From Streptomyces albireticuli (GTDB lineage: Bacteria; Actinomycetota; Actinomycetes; Streptomycetales; Streptomycetaceae): a stretch of DNA of 64,000 bases. Under the pieces are notes generated by a model. That model made no database searches, was not told the DNA's origin, and saw nothing but the letters and a program-made list of their open reading frames with translations. This document shows, one piece after another, positions 56,701 to 64,000 of the stretch. How positions within the stretch are numbered: the stretch's first letter is position 1; each line of letters opens with the position of its first letter. Position numbers and translations under genes: made by a program. Location: assembly GCF_021228125.1 (NCBI RefSeq), contig NZ_JAJQQS010000008.1:124001-188000 (forward strand), written 5' to 3'.

Positions 56701-59351
56701 ACCGGGCCGCCGCCCGGACGGAGGGCCTGCGCTACCGCGTCGGCTGGCGGGCCCTCCCCGCAGACGTTGTCAGGTTCACCCCCTCGGAACGCTGGCTCAT
56801 GGTCGAACATGGGCACCGCACGGATGCCGGGGACGCCGCCGAACGGGCGTTGCGCGCGGCCGGCGCGGACGTCCTCCGGCACGTGCCGGACGTGGGGGAG
56901 TGGGACCGGGCGGGCCTGGCGGCCCGGCTGGCCGCCCTCGCGGACGAACCCGCGGGCCTGGCCGGCGTGCTGGTGCTCCCCGACCCGGCGGGAGCACCGA
57001 CGGCCGGGCGGCCGGGACTCGACGACGGAACGGCGGGGGTGCTGCTGATGGTCCAGGCGATGGCGGACTCCGCCGTGCCGGCCCGGATGTGGGCCGTCAC
57101 ACGCGGCGCGGTCGCGGTGGCGCCCGGCGAGGTGCCCGGCGGCCCCGGCGCCCGGGTGTGGGGCCTCGGCCGGGTCGCTGCCCTGGAGGCACCCGAGCGG
57201 TGGGGCGGTCTCGTCGACCTGCCCGCCGAGCCCGCCGAACGGGACTGGAAGCGGCTCGCCGGGGTGCTCTCCGGCGCCGGCGGCGAGGACCAGGTCGCGA
57301 TACGCCCCTCCGGCACGTACGGCCGCCGCCTGCTGTCCGCGGCCCCACCGGCCGGCGGCACGGCCTGGCGGCCGCGCGGCACCGTCCTCGTCACCGGCGG
57401 CACCGGGGGCATCGGCGGGCACGTGGCCCGCCGGCTCGCCCGCGACGGCGCCGAACACCTCGTGCTGGCCGGGCGCCGGGGCGCGGAGGCCCCCGGCGCC
57501 GCCGCGCTCGAAGGGGAACTCAACGAACTGGGCGCCAAGGTGACGTTCGCGGCGTGTGACGTCGCGGACCGGGACTCGGTCGCCGGTCTTCTGGCCCGCA
57601 TCGAGGAGCTGGGTGTGCCGTTGCGTGCGGTGTTCCATGCGGCGGGTGTGCCGCAGGTGACGCCGTTGGGTGAGGTGACTCCCGAGGAGGCGGCGCATGT
57701 CCTGGCCGCGAAGGCCGTGGGCGCGGAGCTGCTGGACGAGCTGACGGCGGACGCCGAGCTGGACGCGTTCGTGCTGTTCTCCTCCGGTGCCGCGGTCTGG
57801 GGCAGTGGCGGTCAGTCCGTCTACGCCGCCGCCAACGCCCACCTCGACGCCCTCGCCGAACGCCGCCGCGCCCAGGGCCGCCCGGCCACCTCCGTCGCCT
57901 GGGGCGTCTGGGGCGGCACCGGCATGGTCGAACTCGCCCCCGACGGATACCTCGACCGGCACGGACTCGTACCCCTGCCCCCGGAGACCGCCCTCGACGC
58001 CCTCCAGCAGGCCCTGGACGACGCCGACACCACCCTGACCGTCGCCGGCCTCGACTGGGCGCGGTTCGCCCCCGGGTTCACCGCCTTCCGCCCCAGCCCG
58101 CTGATCTCGGACATCCCGCAGGCCCGTACGGCCCCGCCGGCCGGTTCCGACGACGGCCCCGACCGCGTACCCGCCGCGCCCCGCCTCGCCGAGGCCCGCC
58201 CCGAGGACCGGCCACGGCTCGCCCTGGAACTGGTACGCGCCCACGTCGCCGCCGTCCTCGGCCACCCCGGCACCGAGCGGATCGACGAGCGGACCCCCTT
58301 CCGGGACCTAGGCTTCGACTCCCTCGCCGCCGTCCGGCTGCGCACCCGGCTCACCGAGGCCACCGGCCTCGACCTGCCCGCCGGACTCGTCTTCGACCAC
58401 GACGACCCCGCCGCCCTCGCGGACCACCTCGCCGCGCTCGCGGCCGGCGGACCCGCCGCCGTGCCCGCGCACGCCTCGCCGGAGGGCACCCTCCTCACCA
58501 CCTTCCGGACCGCCGTCGCCCAGGGCCGGTCCGCCGAGGCCGTCGACCTCATGGCCTCCCTGGCCGGCTTCCGGCCCGCCTTCACCCACGACGACCCCCG
58601 CCCCGGACGCCTCGCCCCGGTCGTCCTCGCCACCGGCCCGGCCCGCCCCGCGCTGTACTGCTGCGTGGGCACCGCCGCCACCTCCAGCCCCGCCGAGTAC
58701 ACCCGTTTCGCCACCGCGATGAGCGGCGCCCGCACGGTCGCCGCACTGCCCCTGCCCGGCTTCGGCGACCCCGCCGAACCCCTGCCCGCCACCCTCGACG
58801 CCCTGCTCACGGCACAGGCCGACGCCCTCCTCGCACACGCCGCGGGCACGCCGTTCGCGCTCGCCGGTCACTCCGCGGGCGCCAACATCGCCCACGCCCT
58901 GGCCGCCCACCTGGAGGCCCGCGGCACCGGTCCGACCGCCGTCGTCCTCATGGACGTCTACCGCCCGGAGGACCCCGGCGCGATGGGCGTCTGGCGCGAC
59001 GACCTCCTCCGCTGGGCGCTCGAACGCACCCCCGTGCCACTGGAGGAACACCGCCTCACCGCCATGGCCGGCTACCACCGGCTGCTGCTCGGCACCCGCC
59101 TCACCCCGCTGCGCGCCCCCGTCCTGCTCGTCCGCGCCGGCGAACCGATGCGCGACTGGCCCGAGGACGGCGGCCACGGCGACTGGCGGTCGAGCGTCCC
59201 CTTCGCCCGGACCGTCCTCGACGTGCCCGGCAACCACTTCACCATGCTCACCGAACACGCGGCACACACCGCCTCGGCCGTCCACGACTGGCTGGGCTCA
59301 CCGCGACCCGGAGAGCCCACGCCCACCCCGCCCCGCGGAGGAGAACACTGA
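53781..59351 (+). CDS. Type I PKS 5: module 7 with thioesterase
   Basis: This 1856-residue protein starts at ATG 53781 after GAGGA. A distinct docking helix (MDEVLDALRTSVKEAERLRR) precedes KS7 (Cys206 in VGTACSSS, Gly replacing the usual Asp), AT7 (Ser657 in GHSVGG, HAFHS at 757, malonyl), KR7 (about 1201, A-type, no LDD), ACP7 (Ser1514) and a type I thioesterase with GHSAG (Ser1698) and His1819 in GNHFTML. It adds the last malonate, forms the C3 hydroxyl and releases the chain by lactonisation through the C15 oxygen. Its stop TGA shares one base with the methyltransferase ATG (TGATG), so translation is coupled to the sugar genes. Confidence 0.95.
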   Translation: MSPSMDEVLDALRTSVKEAERLRRRNRELVTAAHEPVAIVGMACRYPGGVTTPDELWELTADGVDAITRFPADRGWDEAAVYSPAGTPGTTYCREGGFLTGAGDFDAAFFGISPHEALVTDPQQRLLLETSWEALERAGIVPRSLRGGRTGVFVGAAHTGYVTDTSRAPEGTEGYLLTGNADAVLSGRIAYTLGLEGPALTVGTACSSSLVALHLAVQSLRRGECDLALAGGVAVMPDPTVFVEFCRQRGLAPDGRCKPFAEAADGTAWAEGAGMLLVERLSDARRNGHRVLAVVRGSAVNQDGASNGLTAPSGPAQQKVIRDALADAGLTPGEVDAVEAHGTGTPLGDPIEAGALLATYGREREGEPLWLGSLKSNIGHAQAAAGVGGVIKMVQAMRHGLLPRTLHVDAPSSQVDWDSGAVALLTEARPWAGREDRPRRAAVSAFGVSGTNAHVVIEEPPAPEETAPAGRDTHPAQPLPWVLTARTGPALRGQAGRLAGVADAAHPADTGHSLATTREILEHRAVALVTDSRTARAELAGLAAGRIPETLVTGVARRGGGTACLFSGQGAQRPGAGRELYAAYPAFARALDEATAEFDKHLERPLLRVMFAEPGTPDAALLDRTAYTQPALFALETALFRLLESWGLVPDVLLGHSVGGLAAAHAAGVLSLPDAATLVAARGRLMQELPEGGAMLAVRATEREAAGLKAVTGGGAVVAAVNGPGSVVLSGDEPAVLDAARELAAGGRRTKRLTVSHAFHSPRMDAMLAAFHAVAATLTYHPPRLPVVSDSTGALATVAELTDPAYWTRHVREPVRFADAVRTARARGAATFVELGPGATLTGMAEECLADEEGTATAPALRRGHPEATTVLRAVATAFVHGADVDWGALYRDTGARAVDLPTYAFQHTRYWLEPAAASSRPAASDGGDDEALWDAVRAGDARTAAARLGPDAAGVEEQLRAVLPHLAAWRARHRAAARTEGLRYRVGWRALPADVVRFTPSERWLMVEHGHRTDAGDAAERALRAAGADVLRHVPDVGEWDRAGLAARLAALADEPAGLAGVLVLPDPAGAPTAGRPGLDDGTAGVLLMVQAMADSAVPARMWAVTRGAVAVAPGEVPGGPGARVWGLGRVAALEAPERWGGLVDLPAEPAERDWKRLAGVLSGAGGEDQVAIRPSGTYGRRLLSAAPPAGGTAWRPRGTVLVTGGTGGIGGHVARRLARDGAEHLVLAGRRGAEAPGAAALEGELNELGAKVTFAACDVADRDSVAGLLARIEELGVPLRAVFHAAGVPQVTPLGEVTPEEAAHVLAAKAVGAELLDELTADAELDAFVLFSSGAAVWGSGGQSVYAAANAHLDALAERRRAQGRPATSVAWGVWGGTGMVELAPDGYLDRHGLVPLPPETALDALQQALDDADTTLTVAGLDWARFAPGFTAFRPSPLISDIPQARTAPPAGSDDGPDRVPAAPRLAEARPEDRPRLALELVRAHVAAVLGHPGTERIDERTPFRDLGFDSLAAVRLRTRLTEATGLDLPAGLVFDHDDPAALADHLAALAAGGPAAVPAHASPEGTLLTTFRTAVAQGRSAEAVDLMASLAGFRPAFTHDDPRPGRLAPVVLATGPARPALYCCVGTAATSSPAEYTRFATAMSGARTVAALPLPGFGDPAEPLPATLDALLTAQADALLAHAAGTPFALAGHSAGANIAHALAAHLEARGTGPTAVVLMDVYRPEDPGAMGVWRDDLLRWALERTPVPLEEHRLTAMAGYHRLLLGTRLTPLRAPVLLVRAGEPMRDWPEDGGHGDWRSSVPFARTVLDVPGNHFTMLTEHAAHTASAVHDWLGSPRPGEPTPTPPRGGEH
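57600..57890 (+). repeat. Converted KR tract, copy B (module 7)
   Basis: This is the partner of 52700-52990. KS6 and KS7 share a further near-identical stretch (49795-50060 and 54640-54905). Confidence 0.8.
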
Positions 59352-60085
59352 TGTACGCCAACGACATCGCGGCCGTCTACGACCTGGTCCACGAGGGGAA
59401 GGGCAAGGACTACCGGAGCGAGGCCGGGGAGATCGCCGCCCTCGTACGGGCCCACCGGCCCGGCACCACGTCCCTGCTCGACGTCGCCTGCGGCACCGGC
59501 CAGCACCTGCGCCACCTCGCCGGCCTCTTCGACCGCGTCGAGGGCCTGGAGATCTCCCGCGACATGCTCGCCATCGCGGCGGGCCGCAACCCCGGGATCC
59601 CGCTCCACGAGGGCGACATGCGCTCCTTCGCCCTCACCTCCCGCTTCGACGCCGTGATCTGCATGTTCAGCTCCATCGGCCACCTGCGGGACGGCGCCGA
59701 ACTCGACGCCACCCTCGCCCGGTTCGCCGCCCACCTCGAACCCGGCGGCGTCATCGTCGTCGAACCCTGGTGGTTCCCCGACTCCTTCACCCCCGGCTAC
59801 ATCGGTGCCAGCGTCACCGAGGCGGGCGACCGCACCATCAGCCGCGTCTCCCACTCGGTCCGCGACGGCGACGCCACCCGGATCGAGGTGCACTACCTGA
59901 TCGCCCGCCCCGGGGAGGGCATCCGGCACCTCACCGAGGAGCACACGATCACCCTGTTCCCGCGCACCGCCTACGAGCGGGCCTTCGAGCGCGCCGGCTG
60001 CCGGGTGCTCTACCAGGAGGGCGGCCCGTCCGGCCGGGGCCTGTTCATCGGCACCCGGGCCGATTTCAGCCCGGCCGGCGCTTGA
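59351..60085 (+). CDS. Sugar N,N-dimethyltransferase (TylM1/DesVI-like)
   Basis: This 244-residue SAM-dependent methyltransferase begins MYANDIAAVYDLVHEGKGKDY, the typical start of the TylM1/DesVI group. The SAM motif is LLDVACGTGQHLRHL, followed by EGLEISRDML and CMFSSIGHL. It would add two methyls to the C3 amine of dTDP-3-amino-3,6-dideoxyglucose, the last step to dTDP-D-mycaminose. It is coupled to the PKS 5 stop (TGATG), so amino-sugar completion is tied to PKS translation. Confidence 0.92.
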   Translation: MYANDIAAVYDLVHEGKGKDYRSEAGEIAALVRAHRPGTTSLLDVACGTGQHLRHLAGLFDRVEGLEISRDMLAIAAGRNPGIPLHEGDMRSFALTSRFDAVICMFSSIGHLRDGAELDATLARFAAHLEPGGVIVVEPWWFPDSFTPGYIGASVTEAGDRTISRVSHSVRDGDATRIEVHYLIARPGEGIRHLTEEHTITLFPRTAYERAFERAGCRVLYQEGGPSGRGLFIGTRADFSPAGA

Positions 60086-60241
60086 GGCCACCGGGGCCCG
60101 GGGGCGAAGCCCCCGGTTCCGGGAGGGCGGGTAGGGGGAAAGGCCGCCCGCAGGGCACACACGCCCCCTGCCCACACAAGACCCCCGCCCCGCCCCCGCG
60201 AGCCCGCACGCCCGCCCCCGCAAGGCCCACGAGAGGAAGCC
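60086..60241 (+). terminator. Intergenic hairpin, possible attenuator
   Basis: The hairpin CCGGGGGC-GAA-GCCCCCGG (60098-60116) has an 8-bp stem and lies just after the methyltransferase. It may act as a partial terminator before the helper gene. The remaining 125 bases show only GAGAGGAAG, the helper ribosome site. Confidence 0.5.
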
Positions 60242-61468
60242 ATGCCCACCACCGCCACGGACGACGCCACCCGCGAGTTAGGCCGCAGGCTCCAGCTGAG
60301 CCGCGCCGGCCAATGGTTCGCGGGCAACCAGGGCGACCCGTACGCCCTGATCCTGCGCGCCGGCACCGACCACCCGGCCCCCTACGAGGACCTCGTCCGC
60401 GCCCAGGGGCCGTGGTTCCGCAGCGACCGGCTCGGCACCTGGGTGACCGCCGACCCCGCCACGGCCACGGCCGTCCTGTCCGACCCGCGCTTCGGCACCC
60501 TGGACCGGGCGGGCGGCCGCCCGGACGCCGACCTGTTACCGCTCTCCGCCGCCTTCCCCGGCCACGAGCGCGCCGAACTCGCCCGGCTGCGCGCCGCGGC
60601 CGGGCCGGTGCTCGGGCACACCGCACTCGCCGAGGGGTCCTGCGACGCGTCCGGCGCGGCCCGCCGGCTGCTCCGCCGGCACCTGCCCGCCGCGGGCACC
60701 GGCTTCGACCTCGTCGCCGACCTGGCCCGGCCCTTCGCCGCCGGCCTGGTCCTGCGGATACTCGGCGTCCCGGAAGGCGACCGGGAGGCCGCGGCCGGGC
60801 TGCTCGCCCGGTGCGCGCCCCAGCTCGACGGCCGGTTCACCCCGCAGACGCTCGCCGTCGCCCGGGACTCCGCCACCGCCGTCGAGGAGGTGGCCGGCCT
60901 CGTCCGGGAACTCGTCGCCGCGAGACGCGCGAAGGGGCGGGCCGGCACGCACGACGACGCCGTGGGGCGCCTGCTGGAGGACGGCGTCGCACCCCGCGAC
61001 GTCGAGCGCGTCGCGCTCCTCCTCGCCCTCGGCGTCCCCGAGCCCGCCGCCACCGCCGTCACCGGCACGGTGCTGCGGCTCCTCGGCCGGCCGGGCGCCT
61101 GGGAGGCGGCCGAGCGGCCGCCCGCCGCGGCGGAGGCCGTCGACCGGACCCTCCGTGAAGAGCCCGCCTTCCGCCTGGAGAGCAGGGTCGCCCACGAGGA
61201 CGTCGAACTCGCCGGCCGCCGCGTCCCCGCCGACGGCCACGTCGTCGTGCTGGCCGTCGCGGGCCGCGACCTGCCCGGCCCGGACCCGCTCGGCGGCCCG
61301 GACGGCCCGCACTTCGCCCTCGCCCTCCCGCTCGTCCGCCTGGCCGCCACCACCGCCGTCCAGGCCATGGCCGCGGCCCTGCCCGGCCTGAGCGCCGCCG
61401 GCCCGGCCCTGACCCGGCCCCGCTCGCCCGTCCTGCGCGCCTACGCCCGCTGCCCCGTCCGGGCCTGA
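60242..61468 (+). CDS. P450-like glycosyltransferase auxiliary protein (TylM3/DesVIII-like), two TTA codons
   Basis: This 408-residue protein has a P450 fold outline but no heme-binding loop: where FGxGxHxCLG should be it reads HFALALPLVRLAATTAV, with no cysteine. This is the hallmark of EryCII/DesVIII/TylM3 helpers that activate the partner glycosyltransferase. The adjacent gene is such a transferase. Codons 13 (60278-60280) and 99 (60536-60538) are TTA, so active sugar transfer should depend on bldA. ATG 60242 follows GAGAGGAAG. Confidence 0.9.
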   Translation: MPTTATDDATRELGRRLQLSRAGQWFAGNQGDPYALILRAGTDHPAPYEDLVRAQGPWFRSDRLGTWVTADPATATAVLSDPRFGTLDRAGGRPDADLLPLSAAFPGHERAELARLRAAAGPVLGHTALAEGSCDASGAARRLLRRHLPAAGTGFDLVADLARPFAAGLVLRILGVPEGDREAAAGLLARCAPQLDGRFTPQTLAVARDSATAVEEVAGLVRELVAARRAKGRAGTHDDAVGRLLEDGVAPRDVERVALLLALGVPEPAATAVTGTVLRLLGRPGAWEAAERPPAAAEAVDRTLREEPAFRLESRVAHEDVELAGRRVPADGHVVVLAVAGRDLPGPDPLGGPDGPHFALALPLVRLAATTAVQAMAAALPGLSAAGPALTRPRSPVLRAYARCPVRA

Positions 61469-61555
61469 CCGCACGTCACCGCCCGTACCGCGCACCCCTC
61501 GCCGTGCCGTACGGGCCCCACCGCACCGTCCGCCCTAGGAGAGCCCGGAGTCACC

Positions 61556-62830
61556 GTGCGCGTCCTGCTGACCTCACTCGCCCACAACACCCACTTCTAC
61601 AGCCTGGTGCCACTGGCCTGGGCGCTGCGCGCGGCCGGCCACGAGGTCCGGGTGGCCAGCCCGCCCTCGCTCACCGACGTGATCACCTCCACCGGTCTGA
61701 CCGCCGTCCCCGTGGGCGACGACCGGCCGGCCGTCGAACTGCTCGCCGAGATGGGCGGTGACCTCGTGCCCTACCAGAAGGGCTTCGAGTTCACCGAGCA
61801 CGAGGCCCCGGAGGAGACCACCTGGGAGTACCTCCTCGGCCAGCAGACGATGATGTCCGCCCTGTGCTTCGCCCCGTTCAACGGCGCGGCGACCATGGAC
61901 GCCGTCGTCGACTTCGCCCGCGACTGGCGCCCCGACCTCGTCGTCTGGGAGCCCTGGACCTACGCGGGACCCGTCGCCGCCCGCGCCTGCGGGGCCGCCC
62001 ACGCCCGCATCCTGTGGGGGCCCGACACCATCGGCCGTTCCCGGAAGCGCTTCCTCCAAGCATGGGAGGAGCAGCCGCCCGAGCTCCGCGAGGACCCTCT
62101 CGCCGAATGGCTCGGCTGGACCCTGGAGCGGTACGGGTGCGCCTACGACGAACGGGACGTGCTCGGCCACTGGGTGATCGACCCCGGTGCCCGCAGCACC
62201 CGCCTCGACCTCGGCCAGACCACGGTGCCCATGCGCTACGTCCCCTACAACGGCCGCGCCGTCATCGAACCCTGGCTCGCCGAGCCGCCCGCCCGGCCGC
62301 GCGTCTGCCTCACCCTCGGCGTCTCCGCCCGCGAGACCTACGGCCGTGACGCCGTCTCCTACCCGCAGCTCCTGGCGGCGCTGGGGCGGCTGGACATCGA
62401 GGTGATCGCCACCCTGGACGCGTCGCAGCGCGAACTCGTCGGCGAACTCCCCGGCAACGTCGTGCCCGTGGACTTCGTCCCCCTCGACGCGCTGCTGCCC
62501 AGCTGCTCGGTGATCATCCACCACGGCGGGGCGGGCACCTGGTCCACGGCCATGCTGCACGGCGTCCCGCAGATCGTCGTGCCCTCGCTGTGGGACGCGC
62601 CGATCAAGGCACAGCAGCTCCAGCGACTCTCCGCCGGCTTCAACCTGCCGCCCGCGGAGCTCACGGCGGAGAAGCTCGCCGACGCGGTGCGCGCGGCCGT
62701 GGACGACCCCGCGATCCGGGAGGGCGCCCGGCGGCTGCGCGAGGAGATGCTCGCCGACCCCGCGCCGGCCGGGATCGTCCCCGACCTGGAGCGCCTCGCC
62801 GACGCGCACCGGGCGGTGACCCGGCACTGA
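61556..62830 (+). CDS. Macrolide 5-O-mycaminosyltransferase (TylM2/DesVII-like)
   Basis: This 424-residue GT1-family transferase begins MRVLLTSLAHNTHFYSLVPL, the usual N-terminus of macrolide amino-sugar transferases, and has the nucleotide-sugar motif IHHGGAGTWSTAMLHGVPQI. Together with its helper it is expected to attach D-mycaminose to the C5 hydroxyl of the lactone. GTG 61556 has GGAG five to six bases upstream. It ends the PKS operon just before a perfect terminator. Because it is the only helper-associated transferase here, the mycarose transferase must lie outside the window. Confidence 0.92.
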   Translation: MRVLLTSLAHNTHFYSLVPLAWALRAAGHEVRVASPPSLTDVITSTGLTAVPVGDDRPAVELLAEMGGDLVPYQKGFEFTEHEAPEETTWEYLLGQQTMMSALCFAPFNGAATMDAVVDFARDWRPDLVVWEPWTYAGPVAARACGAAHARILWGPDTIGRSRKRFLQAWEEQPPELREDPLAEWLGWTLERYGCAYDERDVLGHWVIDPGARSTRLDLGQTTVPMRYVPYNGRAVIEPWLAEPPARPRVCLTLGVSARETYGRDAVSYPQLLAALGRLDIEVIATLDASQRELVGELPGNVVPVDFVPLDALLPSCSVIIHHGGAGTWSTAMLHGVPQIVVPSLWDAPIKAQQLQRLSAGFNLPPAELTAEKLADAVRAAVDDPAIREGARRLREEMLADPAPAGIVPDLERLADAHRAVTRH

Positions 62831-62834
62831 CACC

Positions 62835-62878
62835 CATGGGGAAGGGCCCACCGCTCCGGCGGTGGGCCCTTCCCCATG
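62835..62878. terminator. Perfect bidirectional hairpin terminator
   Basis: A perfect 20-bp inverted repeat (62835-62854 with 62859-62878) has loop TCCG. It lies between the convergent glycosyltransferase and O-methyltransferase genes. Confidence 0.92.
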
Positions 62879-62892
62879 CGGTGCGCGGACCG

Positions 62893-63558
62893 TCACTCGC
62901 GCTTGCGCGCCAGCGTGATCCCGTCGGCCACCGTCAGCAGCGAGATGTCCACGCGCGCGTCGTCCCGCAGCCGCTCGTTGAGCGCGCGCACGGCCTCGGT
63001 GTCCGGGTCCCGGCACTCCGGGTCGGCCACCCGGCCGAAGAACAGCGTGTTGTCGACCGCGATCAGACCACCGGGGCGCACCAGCGCGAGCGCCTCCTCG
63101 TAGTAGTGCGGGTACCCGGTCTTGTCGGCGTCGACGAACACCAGGTCGAACGTGCCGTCGCCGCCGGCGGCCCGCAGCCCGGCCAGGGTCTCCACGGCGT
63201 CACCGACACACAGCTCGATCCGGTCGGCCACCTGGGCCCGCTCCCAGAACGGGGCGCCCACACCGGGCCACTTGTCGCTGATGTCGCAGGTGACGAGCCG
63301 GCCGCCGGGCGGCAGGGCCCGGGCCACGCACAGCGTGCTGTACCCGGTGAACGTCCCGATCTCCAGCACCTTCCGGGCGCCGGTGAGCCGGACGAGCAGC
63401 GCGAGGAACTGCGCCTCCTCGGGCATGATCTGCATGGCACGGCCGCCGGGCAGGCGCGCCGTCAGTTCGTACAGCTCGCGCAGGAGCGCGTCGTCGCGGA
63501 GGGAGACGCTCCGGGCGTACTCCAGCAGGGCGGGGCTGAGAGCGGTCTGGTCTGCCAC
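62893..63558 (-). CDS. O-methyltransferase, MdmC/FkbG-like (methoxymalonyl-ACP formation)
   Basis: This 221-residue class I SAM methyltransferase is of the caffeoyl-CoA O-methyltransferase family. Motifs are VLEIGTFTGYSTLCVARAL, VTCDISDKWPG, DLVFVDADKTGYPHYYE and GGLIAVDNTLFFGRV, which include the metal/SAM acidic residues. MdmC (midecamycin) and FkbG (FK520) methylate the hydroxymalonyl-ACP intermediate that becomes the C4 methoxy unit. Two GTG codons can start it; 63558 (VADQ...) has AAAGGA at about 8 bp and is preferred to 63564. It lies 43 bp after the acyltransferase, the mdmB-mdmC order of the midecamycin producer. Confidence 0.9.
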   Translation of the reverse strand: MADQTALSPALLEYARSVSLRDDALLRELYELTARLPGGRAMQIMPEEAQFLALLVRLTGARKVLEIGTFTGYSTLCVARALPPGGRLVTCDISDKWPGVGAPFWERAQVADRIELCVGDAVETLAGLRAAGGDGTFDLVFVDADKTGYPHYYEEALALVRPGGLIAVDNTLFFGRVADPECRDPDTEAVRALNERLRDDARVDISLLTVADGITLARKRE

Positions 63559-63601
63559 GCTCACGGTCCTTTCGGAGGGTTTCCAGGGCAGCGTTCTGCG
63601 G

Positions 63602-64000
63602 TCAGGCGCGTGCCGGGTCCGGGTCCGGCGTCTGTTCCGGGGCGGTGCCCGCGGCCGGTACGGGCGCCGGGGCGGGCGCGGTGACGTCCCGTCGCGCGGC
63701 GGCACCCCGGCGCCCGCCCAGCAGCCGCATGGCGGGCTTCTCCACGAAGGTGTGCAGCAGCGCGGCGGCACAGGTGGCGACGGCCACCCCCAGCAGGGCC
63801 ACACCGATCGCGCCGGGGGTGTCCCACTGCTTGCCGTAGCCCAGGTCGCCGCCGAGCAGCCGGTGCCCGTAGCGGATGACGATGAAGTGGACCAGGTAGA
63901 AGGCGAACGACCACTCGCCCAGCCGGACCAGCACCGCGGACCGCAGCCCCCAGGTGCGCAGGCCGCGCACGTCGGCGTCCGCCGCCGCGGTGATCAGCAG
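63602..64000 (-). CDS. Membrane O-acyltransferase (MdmB/AcyA-like), partial
   Basis: These are the C-terminal 132 residues of an acyltransferase-3 family protein whose start lies beyond the window. WSFAFYLVHFIVIRYGHRLLGG, KQWDTPGA and LLHTFVEKPAMRLL align closely with the end of the protein at 7941-9110, so the two are paralogues. Next to an mdmC-like gene, it is most simply the 3-O-acyltransferase of the lactone. The Ala/Pro-rich tail is dispensable-looking. Confidence 0.85.
   Translation of the reverse strand: MLITAAADADVRGLRTWGLRSAVLVRLGEWSFAFYLVHFIVIRYGHRLLGGDLGYGKQWDTPGAIGVALLGVAVATCAAALLHTFVEKPAMRLLGGRRGAAARRDVTAPAPAPVPAAGTAPEQTPDPDPARA

Noticed and set aside
60242..61468. A second functional P450.
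   Set aside because: The heme-ligand cysteine loop is absent and the gene adjoins a glycosyltransferase, as expected for a DesVIII-type helper.

Overview
The window is high-GC actinobacterial DNA with strong G/C third-position bias, GTG starts and rare TTA codons, as expected for Streptomyces or a close relative. It is almost entirely the core of one macrolide biosynthetic gene cluster. No rRNA, tRNA or CRISPR array was seen.

The centre (17.8-59.4 kb) is a five-gene, seven-module type I polyketide synthase on the + strand. It has a KSQ loading module, then modules using malonyl (1, 2, 3), methylmalonyl (4, with a ruined KR), ethylmalonyl (5, fully reducing), a predicted methoxymalonyl (6) and malonyl (7, with thioesterase). 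This order predicts a 16-membered lactone of the platenolide type: 15-O lactone, C10-C13 diene, C9 ketone, C8 methyl, C6 ethyl, C5 OH, C4 methoxy, C3 OH. That is the aglycone of the spiramycin, leucomycin/josamycin, midecamycin, carbomycin and niddamycin group. The N,N-dimethyltransferase, P450-like glycosyltransferase helper and glycosyltransferase that finish and attach D-mycaminose follow the PKS directly.

Left of the PKS is a minus-strand block: P450 (probable ethyl side-chain oxidase), sugar 3,4-ketoisomerase, sugar 3-aminotransferase, RmlA, RmlB, a 2,3-dehydratase (for a 2-deoxysugar such as mycarose) and an SgcJ/EcaC-like small protein. Further left are a membrane O-acyltransferase, a degenerate IS701-type protein, a GAF/PucR-type activator resembling SrmR/AcyB2, and an operon of macrolide-inactivating glycosyltransferase, hexose epimerase and a transaldolase-like protein without the Schiff-base lysine. 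The left edge holds part of a 3-hydroxyacyl-CoA dehydrogenase and the right edge holds an MdmC/FkbG-type O-methyltransferase; both fit methoxymalonyl-ACP supply. A second O-acyltransferase (MdmB/AcyA-like) runs off the right end. Two acyltransferases suggest a 3-O- and 4''-O-acylated macrolide. The mycarose glycosyltransferase, the remaining mycarose genes, the rest of methoxymalonate supply, ethylmalonyl-CoA supply and ribosomal resistance are not in the window.

Regulation can be partly read. A TRTGTCA box lies exactly 8 bp before a TTGYCG -35 element in three promoters (resistance glycosyltransferase, acyltransferase, P450), and related boxes lie before the ketoreductase and the first PKS gene. 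TTA (bldA) codons occur in the activator, the IS701-like gene, the glycosyltransferase helper (two) and two PKS genes. A MerR-type promoter with a 19-bp spacer precedes the SgcJ/EcaC-like gene. The PKS genes carry near-identical, unusually T-rich tracts that indicate gene conversion between modules.
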